Origin: Streptomyces sp. ERV7
Lineage (GTDB): Bacteria > Actinomycetota > Actinomycetes > Streptomycetales > Streptomycetaceae
Reading direction: 5' to 3'
Assembly: GCF_001653515.1 (NCBI RefSeq)
Contig: NZ_LYOY01000001.1
Span: 1 to 64,000 of the forward strand
Length of the DNA: 64,000 nucleotides
This document shows, piece by piece, positions 17,023 to 24,740 of this stretch (within the stretch, counting starts at the first letter, position 1; the number at the start of each line of letters is the position of its first letter). The notes under the pieces are model-generated. The model was not told the DNA's origin. It searched no databases and saw only the letters and a list, made by a program, of their open reading frames with translations. Position numbers and translations under genes: made by a program.

Positions 17023-17600
17023 CGAGCGGCCTCCCGTACGTGGTGCACGGTGTAGACCATCGGCACCTCGCCGAAGCTGCGCAGCACCCGCAAGCCGTGG
17101 GCCTTCGCCGCGACGACGGTGGTGACACAGCCCTCGGCCTTGCCGTCGGCGCAGTCGATGGCGGCCTGTGCGTTGCTGGTCACCAACTGCCGTTCGCTCA
17201 TCGGCGGTACGAGACCGGCCGGCGCCGGGTGGGTGGCCACGGTGCGCGGCTCGGCGTCCGTGCCCGGCGCGACGGCCAGCACCATCTCGTGGGTGGGCCA
17301 CACGAAGGAGTCCACCATGCGGCAAACCTGTAAGTTACCGAAGACGAGGGTGTGCAAATCCGGGTACACGGCGCAGGCGACGAGGGCGTGTTCGCCGTTT
17401 CTGGGCACGGTCTCCATCGCGTATTCGAGGGTCGCGTGCAGGGTCACCCGCCCTTCGCTTTCCCGACCCTGCCGACGGAACCACTCATGGGCCGCGGCTT
17501 CCAGGTTGGTGCCGGTCGGGCCCAGAGTGTGCAGTTGCCGTATCTCGCCGATGGGCGAAGGCGATAACGAATTGACGCATACGTGCTCCCGCGTCACCAT
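17019..17600 (-). CDS. BacA-like protein of the prephenate dehydratase/decarboxylase superfamily
   Basis: A 193-residue protein aligning by eye over its full length with Bacillus BacA. Shared blocks include HTLGPTGTNLEAAAHEWF (BacA NTLGPEGTSSEYAAKNF), RVTLHATLEYAMETV, VATHPAPAGLV (SHPSPINLI) and SNAQAAIDCADGKAEGCVTT (STSAAAKRVKDGLSDIALT). The final block is GLRVLRSFGEVPMVYTV (GLQFVKTFKSIPMSWSL). BacA, AerD and SalX decarboxylate prephenate without aromatising it. The dehydratase TRF motif and an ACT domain are absent here, as in BacA. ATG 17598-17600 sits 5 bases after GGGGGAG. First gene of the operon; the substrate is inferred. Confidence 0.75.
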   Translation of the reverse strand: MVTREHVCVNSLSPSPIGEIRQLHTLGPTGTNLEAAAHEWFRRQGRESEGRVTLHATLEYAMETVPRNGEHALVACAVYPDLHTLVFGNLQVCRMVDSFVWPTHEMVLAVAPGTDAEPRTVATHPAPAGLVPPMSERQLVTSNAQAAIDCADGKAEGCVTTVVAAKAHGLRVLRSFGEVPMVYTVHHVREAAR

Positions 17601-17974
17601 TCCCACTCCCCCACGTTTGCCCCGCGGTTCTGCTGTCGCCCTCGGGCGACACGCGGGCCGTGCGTCGGTGCTCGGTCCGCGTCGGTGATCCTAAGCGGCT
17701 CCGCCCCGCAGCGGCCACCGTGCCTGACCCGCACCGAATGATTTCCCACACTGTGGCCACTTCCACCCGTTCAACGTTCCGGAAATCCGGCGACAAATGC
17801 CGTCGGGGCGGGTGACATTCGTGCCCCTTTTCTCCACTACTCCGGTCGGCTGCCGTATGCATCGCGTCATTCCGTGGGCCGCTCGACGGCGCACACCGGC
17901 GCAACACACGCGCCCCGAGCGCCGTCAGCCCCCTTCCGGGCGGCCTGAACCCGCCGGGGCGCCCCGTCCCGCCC
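17601..17974. other. Leader/promoter region of the BacA-like operon
   Basis: About 370 bp without a credible gene. On the minus strand TAGGAT at 17688-17693 could be a -10 element about 90 bases before the first start codon; no matching -35 hexamer is evident. A short GTCGCCC-tc-GGGCGAC hairpin lies in the presumed leader at about 17635-17651. AT-richer sequence at 17730-17850 may hold further regulatory sites. Confidence 0.35.
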
Positions 17975-19003
17975 TCACCGTTCGGGCGCGTCCCGGACAT
18001 CACCCGAAGGAGGGACCTCACGGCCGCCGGGCGCCGGGGTGACGCTCAGGACGATCTTCCCGGTGGTACGGCCGGTCTCGCCCGACTCATGTGCCTCGGC
18101 GGCCCGTTCGAGGGGGAACACGGCATCGACGATCACCCGCAGACGGCCGTCGTCGACCAGCGCGCCGATCTCGCGCAGCCCCTGCTGGTCGGGCTCGACG
18201 AGCATGAACACCGCACGCACTCCGGCCGCTTCGGCCCGCGCGGCCGGGAAGGTGTCGTCGAGCGGCAGGATCGAGACCAGGGTGCCTCCGGGGCGCAGGG
18301 TGCGCAGCGAGCGCGACCAGTTGGCTCCGCCGATGCCGTCGAGGACCACATCGACGTCGTGGACGGTCGCGGCGACGTCCTGGGTGCGGTAGTCGACGAC
18401 CTCGTCGGCGCCGAGCGTGCGCAGCAGTTCGTGCTTGGCGGCGCTGGCGGTGGCGATGACGTACGCGCCGCGGGCCTTGGCGATCTGGACGGCGAGGTGC
18501 CCGACGCCACCGGCCGCGGCGTGGATGAGAACGCGCTGTCCCGGCTGGACGCGCGCGGTGTCGACCAGAGCCTGCCAGGCGGTGAGGGCGGCCAGCGGCA
18601 GCGCGGCGGCCCGGATGTGGTCGAGGCCGCGCGGGCGCGGGGCGAAGTGGCGGGCCGGTGCGGTGACGTACTCGGCGTACGCGCCCGCCGGGTACGGGAA
18701 GCGGGGCATGCCGAACACCTCGTCACCGGGCCCGAAGAGCGTCACGCCCGCGCCGACCGCCGCCACGACCCCGGCCACGTCGAAGCCGAGGGTGAAGGGA
18801 GGCGTCGCTCCGGTGGCGAACATGCCGCGCTCGCGGGTCTTCCAGTCGGCGGGATTCACACCCGCCGCGTGCACCCGGACCAGGATCTCGCCCCGGCCCG
18901 GTTCCGGTCGGGCCGTCTCGACGACCTTCAGGACGTCGGGGCCTCCGGCCCGGTCCTGGGACACGGCACGCATGGTCGGGGTGGGGGTGGTGGGACGGCT
19001 CAT
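17975..19003 (-). CDS. Medium-chain NADP oxidoreductase, quinone-oxidoreductase type
   Basis: A 342-residue MDR protein without the zinc ligands of classical alcohol dehydrogenases. The GroES-like part has GEILVRVHAAGVNPADWKTR. The Rossmann part has RVLIHAAAGGVGHLAVQIAK (about residues 150-169), the AAAGGVGHLA nucleotide loop, and LGADEVVDYRTQD. Likely an NADPH-dependent quinone or enone reductase. ATG 19001-19003 has AGGAA upstream and is preferred over ATG 19013-19015. It is divergent from the AraC gene at 19125, so that regulator may control it. A Pro/Glu/Arg-rich tail ends the protein. Confidence 0.87.
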   Translation of the reverse strand: MSRPTTPTPTMRAVSQDRAGGPDVLKVVETARPEPGRGEILVRVHAAGVNPADWKTRERGMFATGATPPFTLGFDVAGVVAAVGAGVTLFGPGDEVFGMPRFPYPAGAYAEYVTAPARHFAPRPRGLDHIRAAALPLAALTAWQALVDTARVQPGQRVLIHAAAGGVGHLAVQIAKARGAYVIATASAAKHELLRTLGADEVVDYRTQDVAATVHDVDVVLDGIGGANWSRSLRTLRPGGTLVSILPLDDTFPAARAEAAGVRAVFMLVEPDQQGLREIGALVDDGRLRVIVDAVFPLERAAEAHESGETGRTTGKIVLSVTPAPGGREVPPSGDVRDAPER

Positions 19004-19124
19004 GGAGTTCCTCATCCGTTTCGGGGCGGTGCGTGGGTGCCGGGGCCCCGGCACGGCTCAAGGCTGTCCGCTCCGCCGGGCCCCTGGTGCTGGCGTGATG
19101 GACACGTCCTGAAAGGATCTGGCC

Positions 19125-20091
19125 ATGCACTCCGTTGGCGTCCTGGCCCTGGACGGCGTCGTCCCCTTCGAACTGGGCATCCCCGCCCGTATCTTCCACG
19201 CCGCCCGCGACAGCGAGGGCGATCCGCTCTATACGGTCACCACGTGCAGCCTCGACGGCGGCCCCGTCCGCGCGGAGGCCGACTACGACCTCGCCGTCTC
19301 CCACGACGCCTCGCTGCTGGCCGCCGTGGACACCGTGGTGATCCCGCCCTCCCACCGGCTGGGTCCGATCCGGGAGGAGGGCCGTCTGCCCGGCCCGCTG
19401 CGGGATGCCCTGGCGGCCGTGCGGCCGGGCACGCGCGTCGTGGCGATCTGCACCGGCACGTATGTACTGGCCGCGGCGGGCCTCCTGGAGGGCCGCCGGG
19501 CCACCACCCACTGGCGGGAGGCCGACCGGCTGCAGCGGATGTTCACCAGCACCCGCGTCGACCCCGATGTGCTGTACGTCGACGACGGTGACGTCCTCAC
19601 CTCCGCCGGAGTCGCCGCGGGCATCGACCTGTGTCTGCACATCGTGCGCCGCGACCACGGCAGCCGCGTCGCCAACGAGGTCGCCCGCTCCTGTGTGGTG
19701 CCGCCCTGGCGCGACGGCGGCCAGGCCCAGTACATCCAGCGCCCCGTCCCCGACCCCTCCACCGGAAGCACCGCGGCCACCCGGGCCTGGGCGGTCGAGC
19801 GCCTGGCCGAGCCGCTCACCCTGTCCGGCCTCGCCGCCCACGCCGGGATGAGCGTGCGCACCTTCACCCGCCGCTTCCGCGACGAGGCCGGCACCACGCC
19901 GGGCCAGTGGCTCGCCCCGCAGCGCGGACCTCGCCCGCCACTACCTGGAGACCACCGACTGGCCCGTCGACGTCGTCGCGCACCGGGCCGGATTCGGCAC
20001 CGGCGCCTCTCTGCGACAGCACCTGCACAGCGCCATCGGCGTCAGCCCCCAGGCCTACCGCCGTACCTTCCGGCCGCACCGCACGGCCTGA
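19125..20091 (+). pseudogene. GlxA/FtrA-type AraC regulator with a frameshift
   Basis: The N-terminal DJ-1/PfpI-like domain runs through residues 1-190 (GVLALDGVVPFELGIPARIF, RVVAICTGTYVLAAAGLLEG, DVLTSAGVAAGIDLCLHIVR). It is followed by the first AraC HTH (LSGLAAHAGMSVRTFTRRFR). After GQWLAPQR, near 19920-19930, the frame is lost. The second HTH continues in the next frame as DLARHYLETTDWPVDVVAHR and FGTGASLRQHL, ending at TGA 20089-20091. A 1-base gain or 2-base loss in CGCCCCGCAGCGCGGACC would restore the family pattern. It may be a real lesion or a base-call error in the C run. It is divergent from the oxidoreductase gene. Confidence 0.8.
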
Positions 20092-20105
20092 CCCGCGTCG
20101 GCCGG

Positions 20106-20600
20106 TCAGACCGCCGTCACGTTCGCGGTGAACGCGGCGAGGTTCGTCACGGTCCGCTGGATCTTCTCCTCCAGAGTGATCGTCTCGTGCAGCCGTGCGC
20201 CGGCGCCGGCCTCCTTCTTGCCTCGTACGTACAGTGAGCACGCGAGGTCGCTGCACAGGTAGACGCCCACCGAGTTCCCCTGCTGCCCGGCCTTGCCCGC
20301 CTTCGGCGCGACCATCAGGGAGACTCCGCCGTCGTGGGTCGTCAGGCATATCGAGCACATGCTGCGGCGGCCCTGTCCGGAGGTGTGGCCGGGGCTGCGC
20401 AGCACGAGTCCCTTGAGGGTGCCCTCCAGCTCGGCGACCAGATAGGCCCGGCCGGGGGCCTGGGGATCTCGCCAGCCGAAGTAGTCCAGGTCGTCCCAGG
20501 GATGTTCGGCCAGGTCACGCGGCACGGACAGACGCTTCGCCTCACCCTTGCTGCAGTTCACGAAGGCGGCACGGATCTCTTTTTCGGTCAGCTGCTTCAT
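20106..20600 (-). CDS. EF-G-binding-type treble-clef zinc-finger (FBP) protein
   Basis: A 164-residue protein with the actinobacterial FBP layout MKQLTEKEIRAAFVNCSKGE. The zinc-finger cysteines are CSIC (about residue 83) and CSDLAC (about 117). Members related to FusB bind elongation factor G at the ribosome. Whether this one does is inferred from family. ATG 20598-20600; no clear SD. It is divergent from the TetR gene at 20672, and the perfect palindrome at 20615-20637 starts 15 bases from its start codon. It is therefore very probably repressed by that regulator. Confidence 0.85.
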   Translation of the reverse strand: MKQLTEKEIRAAFVNCSKGEAKRLSVPRDLAEHPWDDLDYFGWRDPQAPGRAYLVAELEGTLKGLVLRSPGHTSGQGRRSMCSICLTTHDGGVSLMVAPKAGKAGQQGNSVGVYLCSDLACSLYVRGKKEAGAGARLHETITLEEKIQRTVTNLAAFTANVTAV

Positions 20601-20614
20601 AAGGGTGAGGCTAG

Positions 20615-20637
20615 TTTGCCTAAAAGTGTTAGGCAAA
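20615..20637. promoter_or_regulatory. Palindromic TetR operator
   Basis: A perfect inverted repeat, TTTGCCTAA-aagtg-TTAGGCAAA: 9-bp arms and a 5-bp spacer. It lies in the 71-bp gap between the divergent FBP and TetR genes. AT content is far above the surroundings. It overlaps the likely promoter of both genes. Confidence 0.8.
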
Positions 20638-20671
20638 TGCATAATCAGTTCAGTCGAGCGAGAGGGAGACC

Positions 20672-21241
20672 ATGGGGCGCGTAGGGCTGAGTACGGAACG
20701 CCTGACCCGGGCCGGGGCGGAGCTCGCCGACGAGGTCGGCTTCGAGCAGGTGACCGTCTCGGCACTCGCCCGGCAGTTCGACGTCAAGGTCGCCAGCCTC
20801 TACTCGCACGTCAAGAACTCCCAGGACCTCAAGACCCGCATCGCCCTGCTGGCCCTGGAGGAGCTCGCCGACCGGGGCGCCGCCGCGCTGGCCGGACGGG
20901 CGGGCAAGGACGCGCTGGCCGCCCTGGCCAACGTCTACCGCGACTACGCACGCGAACACCCCGGCCGCTACACCGCCGCCCAGTTCAGGCTCAGCCCGGA
21001 GGCGGCGGCCGCCGGCGCGGGCGGCAGGCACGCCCTGATGACCCGGGCCATCCTGCGCGGCTACGACCTGAGCGAACCCGACCAGACACACGCCGTCCGA
21101 CTGCTCGGCAGCGTCTTCCACGGCTACATCACGCTCGAACTCGGCGGGGGCTTCAGCCACAGCGCCCCCGACACACAGGAGACGTGGACGCGGATCCTGG
21201 ACGCCATGGACGCGCTGCTGCGGAACTGGCCGGCGCAGTGA
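20672..21241 (+). CDS. TetR family regulator with WHG-type C-terminal domain
   Basis: A 189-residue regulator. The HTH is FEQVTVSALARQFDVKVASL followed by YSHVKNSQDLKTRI (about residues 24-57). The C-terminal half (YRDYAREHPGRYTAAQFRLS, LLGSVFHGYITLELGGGF) matches the TetR_C WHG type. ATG 20672 follows a GAGAGGGAGA ribosome site. The operator upstream suggests autorepression and control of the divergent FBP gene. The SGNH hydrolase gene starts 56 bases downstream and may be cotranscribed. Confidence 0.88.
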   Translation: MGRVGLSTERLTRAGAELADEVGFEQVTVSALARQFDVKVASLYSHVKNSQDLKTRIALLALEELADRGAAALAGRAGKDALAALANVYRDYAREHPGRYTAAQFRLSPEAAAAGAGGRHALMTRAILRGYDLSEPDQTHAVRLLGSVFHGYITLELGGGFSHSAPDTQETWTRILDAMDALLRNWPAQ

Positions 21242-21297
21242 CCCCACCCCCGCACCGCACCTCGCAAGACCACGCATCCGAAGACCGAGTAGGGGCC

Positions 21298-22506
21298 ATG
21301 GACACCCAGGACGACTGGATCACCACACCTGTCACCGCCGACCTCCTGCGCGGCGCCCTCGACGTGGAGCGCACCCAGCACGGCGTACTGCCGCACCGGC
21401 TGCCCGCCCGGGCCCGCGCCCAGAACACGGACGCCCAACTGGCCATGGCCGAGTCCCAGCCCTCCGGCATACGGCTGGTCCTCCGCACGTCCGCCACGGC
21501 CATCGAGCTGGACACCCTGCCCACCAAGCGGGTCTACGTGGGCGCGCCGCCCCGGCCGGACGGCGTGTACGACCTGGTCGTCGACGGCGTCCTGGCGGGG
21601 CAGGCCGGCGCGGCGGGCGGCAACACCCTGACGATCGACATGGCCACCGGATCCGTGCGGCAGCGGCCCGGACAGCCCGTCACCCTCCGCTTCACCGGCC
21701 TGCCCGCCACCCCCAAGGACGTCGAGATCTGGCTGCCGCACAACGAGACCACCGAGCTCGTCGCTCTGCGCACCGACGCGCCCCTGGCCCCCGCGCCGGA
21801 CCGGGGCCGCAAGGTGTGGCTGCACCACGGCAGTTCGATCAGCCACGGCTCCGACGCCGCCAGTCCCTCGACCACCTGGCCCGCCCTGGCCGCCTCCCTC
21901 GGCGGTGTCGAGCTCATCAACGTGGGCCTGGGCGGCAGCGCCCTGCTCGACCCGTTCACCGCCCGCGCCCTGCGGGACACCCCGGCCGACTTGATCAGCG
22001 TCAAGCTCGGCCTCAATGTGGTCAACACCGACCTGATGCGCCTGCGCGCCTTCACCCCGGCCGTCCACGGCTTCCTGGACACCATCCGTGAAGGCCACCC
22101 CGACGCACCCCTGCTGGTCGTCTCGCCCCTCCTGTGCCCCATCCACGAGGACACACCGGGTCCCAGCGCCATGGACGTCAGCGCGCTCAGCACCGGGCGC
22201 CTGCGGTTCACGGCCATGGGCGACCCGGCCGAACGGGCGGGCGGAAAGCTGACGTTGGGCGTCATCAGGGACGAGCTGGCCCGGATCGTGGAGCAGCGTG
22301 CGCCCGAGGACCCGCACCTGTACTACCTCGACGGCCGCGCGCTCTACGGCGAGGCCGACGCCGTCCGCCTGCCGCTGCCCGACCGGCTCCACCCGGACGC
22401 GGCCACCCACCGCCACATCGGGGAACGCTTCGCCGGGCTGGCCTTCGCCGCCGACGGGGCGTTCGGGCACGGCGCACACGCCTCGGACCACGCCTCGCTC
22501 GTCTGA
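21298..22506 (+). CDS. SGNH/GDSL-type hydrolase
   Basis: A 402-residue protein. An N-terminal beta-sandwich region (DTLPTKRVYVGAPPRPDGVY) precedes an SGNH esterase domain. Block I is HHGSSISHGSDA with the nucleophile Ser, block II is INVGLGGSALLDP, and block III is LGLNVV. The catalytic Asp-His pair is DRLHPDAATH near residue 365. This two-domain arrangement is seen in carbohydrate esterase 2/3-like GDSL lipases. There is no signal peptide, so it is probably cytoplasmic. ATG 21298. It follows the TetR gene on the same strand, and a strong hairpin follows at 22636. Confidence 0.85.
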   Translation: MDTQDDWITTPVTADLLRGALDVERTQHGVLPHRLPARARAQNTDAQLAMAESQPSGIRLVLRTSATAIELDTLPTKRVYVGAPPRPDGVYDLVVDGVLAGQAGAAGGNTLTIDMATGSVRQRPGQPVTLRFTGLPATPKDVEIWLPHNETTELVALRTDAPLAPAPDRGRKVWLHHGSSISHGSDAASPSTTWPALAASLGGVELINVGLGGSALLDPFTARALRDTPADLISVKLGLNVVNTDLMRLRAFTPAVHGFLDTIREGHPDAPLLVVSPLLCPIHEDTPGPSAMDVSALSTGRLRFTAMGDPAERAGGKLTLGVIRDELARIVEQRAPEDPHLYYLDGRALYGEADAVRLPLPDRLHPDAATHRHIGERFAGLAFAADGAFGHGAHASDHASLV

Positions 22507-22593
22507 GACCAGGGCCTGCGCCGGGCCGCACGACACGTGGCCCCGGCGTCCGGCGGAGAGAGCCCCTGACGACTGCTCAGGGGCCCGGCAGCC

Positions 22594-22612
22594 TGAGAGC
22601 CGGTCTTTGCAC
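22594..22612. repeat. Second copy of the inverted-repeat element end
   Basis: TGAGAGCCGGTCTTTGCAC matches the left edge of the 7727-7813 element (TGAGAGCCTGTCTTTGAAC) at 17 of 19 bases. It also lies just downstream of a stop codon. No inverted partner is visible, so it could be a solitary decayed end. Confidence 0.5.
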
Positions 22613-22635
22613 ACACCTCGTTCCGGGGCGTGTGC

Positions 22636-22669
22636 GGGCGCCCGCCACCGTCAGCGGTGGCGGGCGCCC
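22636..22669. terminator. Hairpin terminator between convergent hydrolase genes
   Basis: Perfect 15-bp arms, GGGCGCCCGCCACCG and its complement, around a TCAG loop. It is placed between the SGNH hydrolase stop and the convergent serine hydrolase stop, so it can serve both. Confidence 0.8.
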
Positions 22670-22687
22670 TTCCGTACACGCGTCACA

Positions 22688-23965
22688 TCAGATGCGGGTG
22701 TCCTCGACGGTGGGGATCCAGCGACCGCCGTCCGGGTCCGGGGTGGCGTTCCCGTTCCCGGTGATCGAGCTGCGCGGCGCGGGGGTGGCCTTGGCCGGTG
22801 CCTTGCCGCAGAACGCGGGCTCCAGCGTGTTGGTCAGACCGCTGGTCACCGTGCCGTTGTTGGAGGCGTTCGCGAACAGGACGACCGTGCGCTTCCCGTC
22901 CTTGGTGGAGAACGTCTGCGTCTGGTAGCCCTGGACGATGCCGCCGTGGCCGAGCACCTTGCCGCAGGAGAGCGCGATCTCCCTGATTCCCAGGCCGTAG
23001 CTGATCTTCGCCGTGGGCGTGGGGAGCACGCTGGTCATCTGCTTCAGCGACTCGTCGGAGACCAGCCCGCCGGAGGTCCCGGCCAGCAGTGTGGTCATGA
23101 ACCGGTCGAGGTCGCGGGCGGAGGAGACGACGCCTCCCGCGGCCCAGACCCAGGACGCGGTCTGCTCGGTCGAGTCCAGCAGCGGCTTGGTGCGGTCGTC
23201 GTTGGTCAGATAGCCGGTGATGTGCGGGCCCGTGATGGTCTTCTCGGGCACGGTGAAGGTCGTCTGACGCAGCTTCAGCGGCTCGAAGATCTGCTCGCGC
23301 AGCAGCTCGGCGTAGGGGCGCCCGGTGAGGTGCTCGGCTGCCAGACCCATCAGCACGAAGTCGGTGTTCGAATACGAGTACGCCGTCCCCGGGGTGTACT
23401 GCAGACCGTGCTTCACCGACATCGCCACGAGGTCCTTGGGCTCGTAGACGTTGTTGCGGATGCGCTTCTCGAAGGCCGCGGTGGTCTCCTCGCCGCTCTG
23501 CTCCAAGAGGTCGTTGGTGTGGTCGTACACACCGGCGCGGTGCTCCATGACCTGGCGTGCGGTGATCGCCCAGCTCTCGGGGAGCGTCCCGGCGGGCAGA
23601 TACTCGCGCAGCGGCTTGTCCAGGTCGATGCGCCCCTGTTCGGCGAGGCGCATCACCAGGACCGAGGTGAACATCTTGGAGTTGCTGCCCACACGGAAGC
23701 GCCGGCCCGCGTTCATGGGCGTCCCATCCAGGTTCGCCTTGCCCAGGGTCACCGTCCGGCCGCGCTCGGAGTCGCCGTGGTCGCGGATCACCGCGAACGC
23801 GCCCGGCGCCCCCGCGTCCACCACGCGCTGCAGAGCGGCGCGCACCCCCGCCACATCCGGCTCGGCCGCGTCCGGCGCGGCGGAGGCGCCCACGGCGCTC
23901 CCGGCCATGAGCGCGGCGGTGGCCGCGAGTGTGGTCACCGAACGCGCGATCGTGATTCCAGCCAT
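22688..23965 (-). CDS. Secreted serine hydrolase, D-Ala-D-Ala carboxypeptidase / class C beta-lactamase family
   Basis: A 425-residue protein with signal peptide TTLAATAALMAGSAVGASAA and a complete active site. The SxxK tetrad is SNSK in FRVGSNSKMFTS (Ser about 93). The Tyr motif is YSN in TAYSYSNTDFVLMG, and the third motif is HGG in KVLGHGGIVQGYQ. It probably acts on peptidoglycan stem peptides or other D-amino-acid peptides outside the cell. The C-terminus is a Pro/Ser-rich tail. ATG 23963-23965, with AGGGG about 10 bases upstream. It contrasts with the degenerate relative at 8434-9681. Confidence 0.88.
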   Translation of the reverse strand: MAGITIARSVTTLAATAALMAGSAVGASAAPDAAEPDVAGVRAALQRVVDAGAPGAFAVIRDHGDSERGRTVTLGKANLDGTPMNAGRRFRVGSNSKMFTSVLVMRLAEQGRIDLDKPLREYLPAGTLPESWAITARQVMEHRAGVYDHTNDLLEQSGEETTAAFEKRIRNNVYEPKDLVAMSVKHGLQYTPGTAYSYSNTDFVLMGLAAEHLTGRPYAELLREQIFEPLKLRQTTFTVPEKTITGPHITGYLTNDDRTKPLLDSTEQTASWVWAAGGVVSSARDLDRFMTTLLAGTSGGLVSDESLKQMTSVLPTPTAKISYGLGIREIALSCGKVLGHGGIVQGYQTQTFSTKDGKRTVVLFANASNNGTVTSGLTNTLEPAFCGKAPAKATPAPRSSITGNGNATPDPDGGRWIPTVEDTRI

Positions 23966-24186
23966 ATGAGAAGTACCCCTGTTCCCCGGCGACTTGGTCA
24001 GTGCCCCGGCCTGCGCAGCACTCGTACGCCCAAGATCGTATATGTCGGGATGGCACCGGGCCGACTCGTTGGAGGAATCAGCCCCACCCGATGCGATCTC
24101 TCGGGGGTTTCCCACCGGAAGCTTGCCGACGCACCGGCCGTAGGCGACGATCGAGCGCCAGGTGTTCGCCCAGGGGAGGGACAGTC

Positions 24187-24591
24187 GTGTCCGAGGTCAA
24201 AGCCGAGCTCAACCAGTTGATGTGCACCTTCCTCGGCGCCTTCACCAACCTCGGTGGCACCCGGCCCGGCGTCGAGGTGATCCGCGAGTTGTTCATCCCG
24301 CAGGGGATGATCATCAGCAACGTCGCGGGCAAGCTCGTGGTCTACGACCTCGACACCTTCATCGAGCCCCGGGAGAAGATGCTCACCGACGGGACGCTGA
24401 CGGAGTTCTCCGAGTGGGAGGTGGCCGAGCGGACCGAGATATTCGGCTCGATCGCGCACCGGTTCAGCGAGTACCGCAAGTCCGGGTGCCTCAAGGGTGA
24501 GCGGTTCGAGGGCTCCGGCCGCAAGACCACCCAGTTCGTCCGCACCGCCGACGGCTGGCGGATGAGCTCGATGGCCTGGGACGACGTGTAG
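24187..24591 (+). CDS. Small NTF2-like protein
   Basis: A 134-residue protein starting at GTG 24187 behind GGGGAGGG. Its predicted architecture is N-terminal helices (SEVKAELNQLMCTFLGAFTN) and a curved sheet ending TTQFVRTADGWRMSSMAWDD. The final Trp-Arg-Met-x-Ser-Met-x-Trp motif is the usual last strand of SnoaL/DUF4440-type folds. No catalytic residues can be assigned. It is divergent from the serine hydrolase and upstream of the surface-protein cluster. Confidence 0.75.
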   Translation: MSEVKAELNQLMCTFLGAFTNLGGTRPGVEVIRELFIPQGMIISNVAGKLVVYDLDTFIEPREKMLTDGTLTEFSEWEVAERTEIFGSIAHRFSEYRKSGCLKGERFEGSGRKTTQFVRTADGWRMSSMAWDDV

Positions 24592-24651
24592 GACACGCGA
24601 CCGGCCGATCGTGGTGGCGATGGTCCTTTGCGGTGGTCTTCACCTGCGATA

Positions 24652-24672
24652 CCGCCGGGTCACCCCCGGCGG
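24652..24672 (+). promoter_or_regulatory. Hairpin in the leader of the anchor-A protein gene
   Basis: Perfect 8-bp stem CCGCCGGG / CCCGGCGG with a TCACC loop, about 70 bases before the start codon. The 24600-24740 leader is GC-rich and may fold further. I could not match it confidently to a riboswitch class. Confidence 0.35.
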
Positions 24673-24740
24673 CGGCAGGAGGTGTGTGAGCCTGGCCGCC
24701 GAGGGGGGATCAACCCACTGACGAGGAGCTGGTTGTTCCG

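Noticed and set aside
24592..24740. Possible riboswitch of c-di-AMP (ydaO) type
   Set aside because: One hairpin is clear, but the conserved ydaO sequence blocks are not convincingly present.
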